Assembly (NCBI GenBank): GCA_003952965.2
Contig: CM025855.1
Span: 5,146,748 to 5,210,747 of the forward strand
DNA length: 64,000 nucleotides
Origin: Morella rubra
Lineage: Eukaryota > Streptophyta > Magnoliopsida > Fagales > Myricaceae
Direction: 5' to 3'
The translations under genes and the position numbers were made by a program. Below, in pieces: positions 49,610 through 62,700 of the stretch. The first letter of the stretch is position 1; every line of letters begins with the position of its first letter. The notes below the pieces were generated by a model. That model did no database searches, was not told the DNA's origin, and saw nothing but the letters and a program-made list of their open reading frames with translations.

Positions 49610-49722
49610 TTGCCACAGTTTATAGTAACGAAGAGAGCGTTAAAACACAGTCTTGTTCACAGCACGTAAGGTGAGATAACCAGTTTGAAAGATTATCCTA
49701 GATTCCCACAAACGGCGCCAGC

Positions 49723-50808
49723 TGACGGATCATTTTTAAACTGGCCCATTACAACGTCCACTAGGTTAAGAGCTCGAGGGAACTAGACTTGAAGTCCAGC
49801 ACTTGAGATGGGTTGAAAGGCCTAAATTCTCTTTCCTTCCTCCTACAAGCAAAATAACACACTAAGAGTCAGAGTTCTCCTCGTTGGGGGAGTTCTCCAA
49901 TGCCATTATCAGTCAACATAGCTCTCTCTCCTTTCTTTTTCTACTCTCTTGTTATAATGAGAATGAAGAGGAATTTTTTTTATAGTCCTTTGTTGCGTAC
50001 CTTTTTTGTCTTTGATCCTTTCCTGTTTATCTTTCCCTACTTTCTTCTGGGTCGGATCGTACTGGGCCTTCATATGTTATTCCTCTTTTATCCTTCCTTC
50101 TTCGCATCTGTTCTGGGGAGGGCTGTTCTTATTTGTGCATTTAATGGCTAGATTTTATTCTTTCTAGCATCTACTTTGTCAAGAAATAAAAATGATTAAC
50201 TCCTCGTAAGCCTTTCTTTTTATATTGGGTTAAATACACTTTGCCCCCCTTATCTTTGGTGTCATTTACACTTTGCACCCCGATGTATTATTTTTGACAC
50301 ATTGGACCCCTTAACTTACACATTTTTTCACTTTGGACCCCGCACCCAAATTGCCCGTTAATTTAGACGGATTCCGTCAAAATTTTTACACATTGCCCCC
50401 CTTATTTTTTAGCATATGTACACTTTGCACCCCGATGTTTGGGCGTATGTACACATTGCACCCCACGTTTTGACGGAATCCGTTTAAATTAACTGGTAAT
50501 TTGGGTGCGGGGTCCAAAGTGAAAAAATGTGTAAGTTAAGGGGTCCAATGTGTCAAAAATAATACATCGGGGTGCAAAGTGTAAATGACCCCAAAGATAA
50601 GGGGGGCAAAGTGTATTTAACCCTTTTATATTTGACGTGATCCTCATTTATGAGGTCTATCGAGCTTTTTCGTACGGTTAGCTCCCCATTTGGCGAGAAT
50701 TCTGTTTGTGTTAGAGTGGGCCGTAACTTTTTATTCGGCATGAGTTTCATTTTTCTTCTCATTGGGCCTCTGCAACCTCTCTAGGGGTCGGAAAACCTTC
50801 CCCCATCA
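49723..50808 (-). repeat. Gypsy LTR, upstream copy
   Basis: It runs from TGACGGATCA to CCCCCATCA on the plus strand, next to the primer-binding site. It is interrupted by the 397 bp MITE at 50227. Confidence 0.88.
50227..50623. mobile_element. Mutator-type foldback MITE, 397 bp
   Basis: The ends GGGTTAAATACACTTTG and CAAAGTGTATTTAACCC are inverted and extend over most of the element. It is flanked by the perfect 9 bp repeat TTTTATATT (50218-50226 and 50624-50632). The other gypsy LTR has the empty site near 42165-42175. A diverged half copy lies at 54152-54305. Confidence 0.93.
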
Positions 50809-51240
50809 ATTAACATTCTCCAACTTTTGGACAATAATTGTTCTTGTTATGCCAATTTTGTTGATTGTGTTTTTTTTTTTGTTCTCATCTAATATATCTC
50901 ATGCAAACCAACATGAAAGTGGATACGAGGACTATTCAACGAGTCCAAAAGCCATATTAATCTAAGTTGCAGGCTTTCCTTCAATACGATAATTTGGCGT
51001 TGAATGTAAAATAGATGTACTGGGGAAGGCCATATCTAATATCTATGTTGCAGCCTGCAGTTGTTCTGAAAAAATGAGACAGAATAGAAGTATTGGCATA
51101 TAGCTGGATATTTTGGACCATATATATCCAAACTTGGAAGTTCCTTGAACGTAGTTTGTAGGGATTGATCCCAATGAGGTTCTTAAGGTTTGAACCATCT
51201 GCCCCCAAGTTAACCCCAAGGAAGATCAAAAGGTTATAAC

Positions 51241-52170
51241 TGAAAAACCTAGTTTAGACCCTAACTTCACCTAGATGGGAGTGAATAGGTGAAATCGCAA
51301 AATACAAATTATTCAATACCAATTAAAAAACAAGTTCTAAAATTGATCAGTCTAGATATATCAATCAACCAACACAATCATCAAAGCAATAAATCAACTT
51401 GTAAAATAATGAAGCAAACACACAAGGAGACAAGAGATTTGATGATGAAGTGGAAAACCTTTGAAAAACTATTCAAAGGAAAAATCACTCTAGGCTAGCA
51501 GCCACCTGAAATCCACTAAGAAGAAAACCTTACAACAGTGATTCAGACAAGGGCAACCCAAGTTGCTTGACTCTGACAACCCTGATGTAATAATCTAAGC
51601 ACCCCTGCTTAGACCCACACCAAGCAGTATTCACCTCAACACCTTGAGGCTCTTCTTGAAGATTTTCACGAATACTCTTGTTCTTTATCACGCCTTTAAC
51701 AACATGAAGGTTACAAAGCAATTGATGGAAGATTAGAGAAAAACTCATCAATCTTGAAGCACAAATCTTCTGGGGCTTTTCTCTCAAGGAAGGAGGCACA
51801 AATATGTTGAATAGAAGCCTCAATTGTCTTCTAGACGGCCTCTCACAAAACCCAGTAGGATTTCCCAAAGTTTCACAAGGAAAGTTCAGAAATTCAGTGA
51901 TTTCTGAAATTCGCCGGAAGTCGCTCAAGCGTTGGTCAAGCGAGTCGAACATGATGTCTCTGTCGGAATTCATCACTGGGCGCTCGAGCATGAGTCGAAG
52001 GTGATGACTCTCTCTGAATTCTCCTAAAGGCACTTGAGCGTGAGTCGAACATGAGAAGGCTTTGAACAATACACCGACACTAACTCTTAAATAAATGTGG
52101 GAACTAAAATTACAACTCAATCACAATATATTTTGACACAGAATAATGCCAATACTAAAATATCCTAACA
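51241..52170 (-). mobile_element. Solo LTR of a Maximus/SIRE-type copia, 930 bp
   Basis: On the minus strand it starts TGTTAGGATATTTTAGTATT and has CCTATTCACTCCCATCTAGG about 45 bp before its end. It is flanked by the perfect 5 bp duplication ATAAC (51236-51240 and 52171-52175). ORFs inside it, including the 196-codon minus frame at 51530-52120, are not genes. Confidence 0.9.
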
Positions 52171-52175
52171 ATAAC

Positions 52176-54151
52176 AAGCTGGAGAAGTACAAAAGGCAGT
52201 AGAGAAGACAAATTGGACTTGGAACTTGGCATGACCAGGACAAGCCGCGCGCAAACAAAGTCTTCCTTTCGAAAAACTTCCTTCCAGTTTGGAGTTTGGA
52301 CTATTTTGTGAGGTTTTGGTCCTCCTGCAATCTAATACGGATAAGCTACGAAACAAAATCTCGGTAATTTGTCTTCATTTCATGGTTATTAAAATCCTGA
52401 TGAATTGCGGCAGCATATATATATATATATATGATCAAGAGCTGCTGGCCGGCTTGTGAGACGGTGGAAGATGGACTCATTCGTTCAAGAGTTTGGTTTG
52501 TATTGTCATCTACGGAAGAGCCAACAAAGTGAGCCAACAAAATGTGTATAATAATATTTCTCTACTGAGTTTTGTCTTTCCAACGCCATCGTATTTGACG
52601 AACAAAATTTGTGGCTTCCAAAGATAGAAGACAGCTAGAGTTATTCGCAGGGGACAGTCCTTCTGCATGGGTATATATATCCAAAATCATATATGGCTGC
52701 CCAAAAGAGCATTGGGTTCAACATGATCAGGGTCTTGATCTTTGATAAGTCGGGTGTTAGGTGAACTCACTAAAAGAGGTATCTTGTAATAAATTATAAA
52801 CTACTATATTAAAATATAAAGTATCGTTAAATTTTAATTAAAAATTATTATTCTTGTTTTTTGAGATGTAAAATTACTTATCAATGTTTTGTATTCAACC
52901 ACTCCCTTTTTAAATTCAATTATTGTTTCAGTTTTTCTCCATTTCTTTTATCTTTTCATATTTTCTATTAGACATATTAGATATCAAAATTATTCTAAAT
53001 AATGATAACTACAACATATATAAAAGAAAAGTATAAAATTAAAGTGTAAAGTTTAAAAGTTGAAAGGTTAGAATAATAGGACATATGAGTTAATGGGAGC
53101 CTAGAAGGAAAAAGAAGACTACAATTGAGAAGTTAGCTAGAAAGAAGGAAGGATGCCGAAGGATGCCAAAAAAAAAAAAAAATTGGTGAAGAAAAGAGTG
53201 AAATTAGGGACAAAGGAAGAAATGGTTGAGATATGTTAAAACAAAGGAATTTTTGAGATTTAAAAAGTTGAAAATCTCTTCTTTGAAATTTAAAGTTGCC
53301 CGTAGTCTTTAAAAAAATTGCATCCAATGTGAATTTAAAAAAGTTTAATGGAGATTCTGAGACTGATTTTTTCTTTTGTTAAGTTAAAATATTGAACATA
53401 AATTGAAGTTTATTAAATATTAAATAAAATAGGAAGTTGGGAGCTTTAGACAATGGTCTAGACAGCCTATGCTAAGAGACGTTCTTATTCAACATGTACG
53501 GTCATATATGTATACACACACCGTCCAATTTGTATGAAACTTTTTGTGTTGGATACTTACTTCTGAAACTTTATGGTAACATGCGCCTTAATTTTCCTTT
53601 CCCTTTTTATCAGTTGATAACAAATAATATAAATAATTTACCGTTTATTCAGGTAACATTAGGGGATATCCACGGTAAAATCTTATTAAAGGACGTTCAT
53701 CGATGGTTTGAGGGCATAAAGTACACCATTTCTTGGGCATCTATGCATGTAAGCTTTCTCTCTCAGCCGCTGTCTATGCAATTTGGACGCAACTAAATCA
53801 GAGGTTATATTGCAGGAAAAAAACGCAAGCTAGTGTATGTTTTCAACGAGGTAGTCTGCAATGTTAAGGACCAGAAAAAACGCAAGCTGGGTTCTGCCCT
53901 TTGACACGTATTTTTGGGAATATACTTATCATTCACCCAAAAAAAAAAACACAATTTGCTACCGTAGAACTTTGTTTGACTCAATTATTTTATGTTTTAT
54001 TGATTGATGAGGTCAATTAGGTCAACTCATAGTACTCAAAAGTAATATATTTAGATCACCTAAGTTGCATTTACAATACATGAATACTGTTCAACTCCAC
54101 TTGGTTTGGACCCTCAAGTTGTTTTCTCCCTCTCTGTGATGGTTTTTTTTT
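52176..54151. other. Intergenic, no gene recognised
   Basis: AT-rich sequence upstream of the MADS gene with only chance frames. An (AT)n microsatellite lies at about 52416-52432. Confidence 0.4.
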
Positions 54152-54305
54152 GGTTAAATACATTTTGCCTCCTTATCTTTAAGAGTATTTACACATTGCA
54201 TCCCGATGTATTATTTTTGAAACATTAAATTCGTAAAATTACATATTTTTTCAATTTAGATCCTGTGGTGTAATTCGACGTCAATTTAGACGGATTCCAT
54301 ACCTC
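54152..54305 (+). mobile_element. Half copy of the 397 bp MITE in MADS promoter
   Basis: The sequence from GGTTAAATACATTTTGCC to GACGGATTCCAT follows the left half of the element at 50227 with substitutions. The right half is absent, so this is a truncated relic about 400 bp before the MADS start codon. Confidence 0.75.
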
Positions 54306-54469
54306 TCACGGAAACTTTTTTTCTTTTTCTTTTTTCGGTCCTGGCCTCCCCTCTCGACAGCAGCCTAGATTCAAGGGCCGGGCTAGCTCATAGAACCAAC
54401 GGCAACACTTCCACCCTATCAACCATCAAAATCCCCGAAGTTTGGCCCTTTCTTTTGTTTGCATCCTTG

Positions 54470-54507
54470 AATCTCTCTCTCCTATCTCTCCTCTCACCCA
54501 TTTATAA

Positions 54508-54543
<36 letters not shown>
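54470..54543 (+). promoter_or_regulatory. MADS gene core promoter and CT-rich leader
   Basis: A TATA-like CCCATTTATAACC lies at about 54497-54509. It is followed by an uninterrupted CT microsatellite to 54542, about 155 bp before the ATG. CT/GA repeats in leaders are potential BPC (GAGA-binding) sites. The assignment rests on position and composition. Confidence 0.5.
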
Positions 54544-54546
<3 letters not shown>

Positions 54547-54696
54547 CAAACCTTCCCTTTAAGTTCATTTCATCGTGTCTCAGTCTATAAAGGCCATTAT
54601 ACATACTTTGTTCCCAAAAAGCTGTTTAATCTCTCCGTAGTAAAATTTCTGCATTGCCCTTTTTTCGAGCATAGATATAGGTGACGCCAGATCAAG

Positions 54697-55942
54697 ATGG
54701 GTCGCGTTAAACTGGAGATAAAGAGAATAGAAAACAACACAAATCGCCAAGTTACATTCTCCAAGCGTAGAAATGGACTCATTAAGAAGGCTTATGAGCT
54801 TTCCATCCTTTGTGACATTGATATTGCTCTGATCATGTTCTCTCCCTCTGGTCGCCTCAGCCACTTCTCTGGCAAAAGAAGGTGTACCATATTTTTCAAA
54901 CTATCCTATCAGCACCTCATATTTATTTTGCATGCTTTCGTTTCTTTTTTTTTTTTTTTTTTTGCTTTTCTTACCTATTGATAATGTTTGAAATTGGGTT
55001 TTAATTTATGTTTCTAACCAAGAATTGGGTTTCTCACAATCCAGCAATTTATGTATGTAGAATACAATATTTTCCTCAAACCATTTTTAGTCTTTTCTCC
55101 ATCCATTGAGTTTTGTTCGTTTACAACTTTCTTTTTAGTCTCGCGCCCTCACCGTGGCCCTGTTAAATTATGTCCCTGGAAAAAGGTGGTGGAAATGATG
55201 GTGGAAAAGGTTGTAGCCTCTAACAAATGGTGCTTTAGAAATGTAGTTCATTTCTAGCGGTATCTATGCAGCTTGGGAACTACCGTGTCCTAGCTTCCCT
55301 GCATTCCTTCATTTTGGTGTTTAATGTTTTGCTATGAGTCTAATTGTGTCTCTCTTTTGAAGTACGAGACTGAATTATAAGACTTTCCTTGATGGTCTTT
55401 TGTTGTCTTGGAAAGCAGGATTGAGGATGTGTTTACTCGTTTCATCAATCTTCCTGACCTAGAAAGAGAACAGTATGCACTTGAGAATTGTGTTACTCTA
55501 TTCAGAATTATTAGTTATAAATACTTCGTCACTTAATGGGCTTGTTAATGTGATTAACTACATTATTTTATTTGCTTCAGAGCTGTCGTTGAGAAAGGGA
55601 GGCACTGGTATGTCATCTGAATTCTTCTCCTTTAGCATATATCTATAATCCCACCTCCCTCTCTCTCTCTTTGTCTCTGTCTCTCTCCATTTGCTTTACT
55701 CATTAATTTCCATTTTGCAGTGACATTCAAAACAAGGAGGTAAGACAACCTCATTCTGATGTCCAAATTTTTTAAGGGTGTAAGCAATATACCCTCCTAC
55801 CCTTTTGAATTCAACAGAAAAGGGCAGCACAATAAATATTGATAATGTTTTTAATGTTACATTGCAGCAGTACTTGCTTAGGACCCTACAGCAACTAAGT
55901 AATGAAAATGACATCGCTCTTCAAATTGCCAAGTGTGTCTGC

Positions 55943-55975
<33 letters not shown>

Positions 55976-58900
55976 CCCAGATCATTTCTTTAAGAATTTT
56001 TTTTAAAGATAACGTGTATGTTCTAGTTTCAAGAAATGAACAATAATTTTCTATTGGTGCTGAATGCTTTTCCCCTTTTTTTTCTTCCTCTTTGATGATG
56101 TGTTACCAATGCTCGATAAAAGCCCGGCGGTTGTTAACTCTGAAATTGAGGTAATTACACAGAGATGTTGGTCATACGTCTCTTTGTCACCTTTATGAAG
56201 TTTCGTTGTTACTGGGCTTTTGGAGGATTTTTGACTGCAGTGAATCGTTCTCGATTCTAGGAACTCCAACGCGAAATTGGTAGGTTACAGCAGCAACTCC
56301 AAATGGCTGAAGAACAGATCAGGTCCTTCAAAAATCTGGGACAAAAGTTACATGTTTAGAATTGATTGTTTCTTCGAGACTTTTAAGGGTAACTTCACTG
56401 ATTTGACTGTAGGTTATATGAGCCTGACCCTCTAAAGATCACATCTATTGGAGAGCTCGAATCCTGTGAAAAAAATCTTGTTGACACCATGGCTCGTGTC
56501 ATGCAGAGAAAGGTTTCGGATTCTTTGTTAATTGCAAACGAAAGGTCAATTCATTTGAATGAGTCTAAGATTCAATCTAAACTTCCATCTTTCGAGAACT
56601 ATTTGATATTTTGTAGGAATATTTGTTGAGCAACCATCCATCTTCGTATGATCCATCCAGCATGCAGGTAATTAAGCTGAAGAAAAGTATAATAGACCAC
56701 CAAATACAACTCAAAATCAAATTAGCATAAATGAGTATTTGATTTTTTTTTTCATGGATTAATAGCAAGGGATGCCGGCCTCTTTCGACAATGAACTTGT
56801 CAGTTGGTTGCCCGATGGTGGTCAGAACCATGGACAAATTTTTGATCCATCTGCTTCTCTCAATCAATTCAGGTAAGTCATCACCTTTTTCCCTAACCCT
56901 CTAAAAGAATTACGTTTTAAAGATGATTTAAACTTGTAGCTGCATTTGTACCCTATATGTGTTTACCTCTTGATAGATGTCTCCATTTTTGCTGCTTTTT
57001 GACATGCTGCTTAGACAATGATCAGCCATTAACAATGAAGAAGCAACTTTTTAAGTCCTAATCATATCTAAGCAAAGAAAACCTGACAGAGACTACTTGT
57101 AGGTAAATTTGCCAAACCCCATTGAGTTTTGCTTTTGAGATTTAACCCCGTATGATAAGGGGCATCAATAGAGACCCATCCCGTTAGGATTCCCCTCCAT
57201 TGCAATGATGGAAAAAAAGATGAAAACCGAAAAACGAGTAGTAGGGGATGAGGATCCCTGCCCACTCTGAGTGATGGTGGCATCAGGTGTTTTTTTAGGT
57301 TGCTATCAATGCCCCCTTTCTTATAAGGAAATAAAAGCTGAGAAGCAAAAGTACAGGACATTAAATCAAAATTAGATAAAGCACAAGGAGTGGCTAAATT
57401 TAGCTTAAGAATCTATATGGATCATTCCTTAATCATATTGTGGAACAAACCATTAGAAACGCTATCTATAAATATTTTGCAATACTTCTATTTTTGCTGG
57501 TGTTATATAGCTCATGAACAGGGTGTAAATAGCCTGCAACTAGTCATTACTGCTTAACAATTTGTCCATGCATCACATTACCACATTCTTTTCCAAGAGA
57601 ATAGAAAGCATACCTTTTCACTTTCCATTGCTCTAAAGAACGAGGCAAAAGATGTGTTGGTTAGACTCCTCGTGGGTCTACTTCCTTCTCTGGTCTCTCT
57701 ATTTCGTAAAACTTTTTGGATAATGCATATCTGCACGCTGCAGCACTTCAAAATCTTAATTGGATTTGGTGAATGCATCTCAATTTCTCTAATTCACTGG
57801 AACACATAGTAATATAGAACAATATCCAACACAACCTCTTTTCTTTCTCCTAGAATTGCTTCTGAAAACGTATATATATGCATATGCAGTAAAATTAGCA
57901 CATACCACAACTCTTTAAACATCTTCTCTGTCAAAGCATCTGGTGAACATCGTCGACATCGACATTCAGTTCTCTCTATGGTTTAAGCCCAACCTAGGAT
58001 CCAAGCGACCCCCTTCTTGTGGGTGTAATCCCTTTCTCCAAATGGGGCCGCTATCACTTTCTAGTCACTAGACCGCCGTCATCCAGCATTACTCTGTTTT
58101 CTTCAAACAAACTTCAGCGTCAGTGTCTCATTATATGAATAAAAATCAATTGGCTTTAGATTCAATATGACCAACGAGTTCAGACTTACATTTACAGGGA
58201 GCTATCATCGACGGTGTATGATCCGTTCTCGCAAGGAACGAGCTCAAACACGGATCCACGCAGTATGAGTGAAGGAAACCTCACACAGTGGCCTCAGGGG
58301 TACAACTCAACGGCGCACCATTCCACGGCTTTCTTGCCACCCACTTTGTTCCCTCACATCCAGGTTTCCTCGAAATTATAAACTTGCAATTTGGATAAAG
58401 CGCACTTAACCAGAAGGAATAATATTTCTTGGTACCCAAAAGGATTTAGATAAACACGATGGTTCTCCCAAAACATGGAGACAACCTCAAACCTACGGTC
58501 TGAACGATTGTTGGCAAATGGCTTTGAATTGGTCCATATGCCACTCCGGCCTAGCTTAAACTCATAGCTCGGCGTTGTTAAATTTTTGGGCCCGTTACTG
58601 AATGCTCTGGCCAATCCAGACTCCAGCCCACAAGTTTTTCTTGAGAAGATTCGCGATATATCTCATGGCATTTTTCAAAATCTCAAGGGTTAATAACCAT
58701 TTTGATCCCTGAGTTTTACAACCTTTTTCAAAATAGTTCTTGAGTTTTAAATTTGCTCAAAACAGTCTTTGGGTTATTTTTGTTTGTCGATTTAATCCTT
58801 CAGTCCAATTCCGTCCCTTACATGCACAGTCAACTAACGACGGGACATGTCAATCCCAATAAAATCCCGTCACATGTACCAATTTGAAAAAACAAACTCA

Positions 58901-59759
58901 CAAAAGGACAACCACGTTGGCATATGCATTTAAAAAAATAAATTAAAAAAAAACCTTGAACGGGAGCCCAGATCTAGGCTCCCCCTGTTGGTGGTGGCTC
59001 CCCTACGAAGGTTGCTAGCCCTTGTGTACGGAAGCCTAGATCTGGGCTCCTGTTCAAGTTTTTTTTTTTTTTTTTTTGAAAAAAAAAAAAAGATGCCAAC
59101 ACGATTGTCCTTTTGTGAGCTTTTTTTTTTTTTCAAATTGGTACACGTGACAGGATCTTATTAGAGTGACGTGTCCCGCCGTTAACTGACTTGCATGTAA
59201 GGAACGAAATTAGACGGAAGGATTAAATCGACAAACAACACTAATCCAGAGACTAATTTGAGCAAATTTAAAACTCAGGTACCATTTTGAAAAAGGGTGT
59301 AAAACCCAAAGACCAAAATGGCCATTAACCCAAATCCCAAATGTAACGTTTATCCTACTGAAAGATTTAGACCGGTGCTTTTGTTCTTTTCCCCTGCTTT
59401 TCCACTTTGCAAATAATGACAGACTTAATTGCCAAAAACACCCATTTTTCAGAACTTAGTGACATTTTGAAAGGAGATATTAAAGGACCAATAATTTTCT
59501 ACGGGCACCAGGGTTCCTGAAGTTAAATATAAGGATTCCATTGTTTTTTTTTTCCTGCATATATATAATCTTATGTTAATTCGAGGTGTGCAAGAGTCTT
59601 GATTATCCTATTTGATGTCGCCGCCAGCATGGAACGGTGGGCTCAGAAATGCCAGAGTTGATGCCACATGAGCACTTGGAGCTCCAAATCAACGGCTCCC
59701 AAGTTCAAGTGGACGATGAAGTTGCAAATTATGAGACCAAATTAAGTCCCTCGGCGTAA
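54697..59759 (+). CDS. AGL66/AGL104: MIKC*-type MADS-box transcription factor (AGL66/AGL104 group)
   Basis: This is a complete 12-exon gene encoding 331 residues: 54697-54881, 55419-55472, 55581-55607, 55721-55739, 55868-55932, 56123-56150, 56261-56322, 56413-56512, 56617-56667, 56766-56872, 58198-58363 and 59628-59759. All junctions are GT-AG and the frame holds throughout. Residues 1-60 are the MADS domain (DNA binding, with the [18 protein letters not shown] core). The intervening region has the MIKC*-typical [11 protein letters not shown] and DIQNKE blocks, then [16 protein letters not shown], and a Gln-rich coiled coil at about 126-150 ([12 protein letters not shown]) followed by the YEPDPLK motif. 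These match Arabidopsis AGL66 and AGL104, which dimerise with AGL30/65/94 and drive late pollen maturation and pollen tube growth. Length agrees with AGL104 (335). Intron 10 is 1.3 kb. Intron 11 (1.26 kb) carries a 645 bp MITE. Nothing looks broken. AGL66 and AGL104 cannot be separated here. Confidence 0.95.
58687..59331. mobile_element. Mutator-type foldback MITE in MADS intron 11
   Basis: The termini GGGTTAATAACCATTTTG and CAAAATGGCCATTAACCC are inverted, and the similarity continues inward for more than 250 bp on each side, leaving a small central region. The 9 bp flanks are AAATCTCAA (58678-58686) and AAATCCCAA (59332-59340), a target duplication with one mismatch. It is spliced out with the intron. 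Confidence 0.88.
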
Positions 59760-62700
59760 ATGTAATGGGGAATACACCAATACTTTGAGGGACTTGTTCT
59801 GTGTCATATATACTGGAAGGGGCTCGAGTTTCTTGGACGGCTGCTACTAGAAAACACTTGTACAATTAAGAGACTCTGCATATATATTAATATATACGAA
59901 CAGTATTTATACCCTAGTGACGGTTTTGTATAATAATAAATCTGCAGAATTTTGTATGTATCAAAATTTCGGAGGACAAAGATAGTACTACAAAGTCAAC
60001 CACTCAACCCTATACTAGCTTGTGCTGTGGACATGGGTTCTCAAATGGGTCCCCTGGATTTTCAATTTCTATTCACTTTTTTGCTGTTAAGTCCAATTCA
60101 GCTAGCTTTCGAAATGTAAAAAATTACCACCCCTGGAATTGCTAATTAGATGATTAGCCCTTTTAATTTGTGTGTGTGTGTGTGTGTTTTTCCGTATTTT
60201 TTTTTTATTAAATCAAGAATATCGACTGGAGGGAGGCTGTTGGTTGATTAACCTTAATACTATCATCTATTCCGAATAATGCCCATAATAGTATAAGCTC
60301 GATCGTGATGATCCTCTTGTCATGTTTTTGTATAAAAATGTTTGAAAAATTACCCATGTGATTCGCACATGCCATATTCGGGCGTGAATGACCATAAATG
60401 ATCTTGTACTCGAACTAAAACATACAAAGAAGAAAAGAAGGACCAGAAGTGCAAAACTGGAGTTGTTGGAGGTGTTCCATCATGAGGAGGGAGGAGGTGA
60501 ATGGGATGAGGATCCTCTGTAATTTTCTGTCCGGATTGTACGGTGTAATTTGGAGAAAGATGGACCGATCAAGTAGACCTTACACCATTTATTGTTGTTC
60601 ATGTAAAGTTTCGGATAGTATGGATCCTACAATAAGGTTTACTTACTCAGTCTATCTCTTTCCGAATTGTACAGTGCAATTTGAACAAAAAATTGCAAAA
60701 GATCCTGATATGAGGTGAATGTTATCTGTGCAGTTTGAGAGAGCCCTCCAAGCTAGGGAAGTCAAGGCAGTTCCCCCACATGGAAACAGGCAAAACCATC
60801 CATATTTAGTATTGCACATCCCTCAACTCACACCACCTGAGTGAAGTCTCCAAGGAGTATTTCTGACCACTCACCGACCATTCCATTTGACTGCTATATA
60901 TCTTATCGTGATGAGATTTAGAATTTAGATGACTAGATACTTGGTCACTGAAATCCGTATTTGTTATAAAATATATCTCCTCACTACAGCCACCTAAGAA
61001 GGTGGTCACGTGTGAGTCTTCATTCTTCCTTCTTTTTTCTTTTCTTTAACTCATTTATACTTTTTACTATTTAATATTATAAAATATAATTTAAATAATA
61101 AAATCTACGTTTTCCTAAGAGGACAAATTTTTGAGATAAGTGATAATTTCACATTCAAATCGTCATTTCTATATTTTTAGATTTGAATTGATCTATGCAA
61201 GCCACACATGCTACTTTCTACCTGTTTTCATGTTATAAATAAATGGAGAGCGCATTATTTAAAATTTTAATGATTAGGGTCTAATGGGTCTTTTTTTTCT
61301 TTCTTTCTTATAGGTAAGGAAAAATAGATTCACATTCCATCTAGGAAAAGACCTAACTTTTAAAGAGATGATCATACCTTATAAGGTACTCGCGGATGGT
61401 CCTCTTTTGTAACGTGGAATAAGTTTCTTTTTTTTTTCATATTAATTTTAATTTTTTTTAAAAAAATAATCATTCATACATTATGAAAAGAGTCAAAAGC
61501 AAATTGTGTGGATAAGAAAGCGACAGTGAAGAGGGTGATGAGAATTAGGTAGTAATTTCTGCTAAATATTTAAAAAAACAATTGCATCCTAGGTCATTTT
61601 GGTATGACAGTAATCCTAAAAGCTGACAACTCTCTTTTGTTTGTTTCCTTATTCTCAGCACTAAAAGACAACTCTCACACGCTTCGCTCTATGTTTCTCT
61701 TTTTGACAAACTCTCAGGCAGGAACCACAGCAATGATGGGAGTTATTGATCTGTTCTGTGAAAAGTTAGCCAATTGGTCAGATTCGTCTCGTGGCAAGAA
61801 AGAGACTGCTTTTTCTCACTATCAGTTACAAAATCAGAAAATTTGGCACATTAAGGAGGTCTGACACAGCCAAGGCCCTCTTAATTTGTTCACACCTCCC
61901 TTCACTTAGACAGCACTTTACCAATGTCAAACCGTGGTCAAGTAATTAATTCTACTTTGTCCTCAACCGTGCATGCAAATGCAAACCCCCCACGCATATG
62001 TCACCCCATCGGATGATGCATGTCCTGCCCCGTGCTATATACTCCAGGCTTTCACACTACTCAGATTTCTCTAGAGACTCGACACTATCTTCTAATTACC
62101 AGCCAACCCATTTTGGAACCGAGTTATCATTTAATTAACTAAGCATCAAAACCATCGAAAATGGTTTTGAATAATACATTATTTGGTATAATTAATTAGG
62201 AGGTAAAAAGAAGAAAATATTCAATGTCATATGAAAAAGAAAAGAACACATATATATAAACCATATATATGTACTCACTACAACTTTTGGCAATAGGGCC
62301 ATCTTCTAAAGCCAAATTGTAGTAGGCTAGATTCAATGTGATAGACACTTTCTCTCAGAATGGATGACATAAACATTTTGAGGGAAAAAAAATATTGGAT
62401 ACTTAGGAAAGAGAAAGAAAAAACGTTAATCACGTTTTAGGTTTTACTCGTGGATTGCTTAAACTTGGGTCCGTATGTCCATATATTCATTTGACAATGA
62501 TATTTGCTTAATAATAGATCCAAACATTAAATTCGCCTTTCTCATGACTAGTAATAGAAAACGACAATCGCACGTGAGACTGGAGAAAACCTGCGTTAGC
62601 ATCCACCTCATTGCTAACGATTTACCAGATAATTATTGGGTATAAAGTATATATTAGGTTGGTAGTAATTAGTAGTGTAATCACTGATAACTAATTCAAT

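Larger units (their letters stand above)
41627..50808 (-). mobile_element. Ty3/gypsy LTR retrotransposon lacking most of pol
   Basis: Two direct terminal repeats (41627-42347 and 49723-50808) bound about 7.4 kb. The element reads on the minus strand. Next to the LTR at 49723 is TGGCGCCGTTTGTGGGAAT (minus strand, about 49701-49720), a primer site type common in plant Tat/Ogre-like gypsy elements. Next to the other LTR is a G-rich polypurine tract (about 42350-42362). Gag and protease remnants lie at 49609-46116. No reverse transcriptase, RNase H or integrase motif could be found between 46116 and the 3' LTR. A sense-plus (antisense to the element) extra ORF lies at 42826-44211. A solo LTR and two Mutator-type MITEs are nested inside. 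No clear 5 bp target duplication was seen. Confidence 0.88.

Noticed and set aside
41622..50813. Target site duplication for the gypsy element
   Set aside because: Flanking pentamers (ATTGC-like before, ATTAA after) do not match, and the first bases of the downstream LTR are altered, so no duplication is claimed.
51530..52120. 196-codon minus-strand frame as a gene
   Set aside because: It lies entirely within a solo LTR with a perfect 5 bp target duplication and has no recognisable motif.
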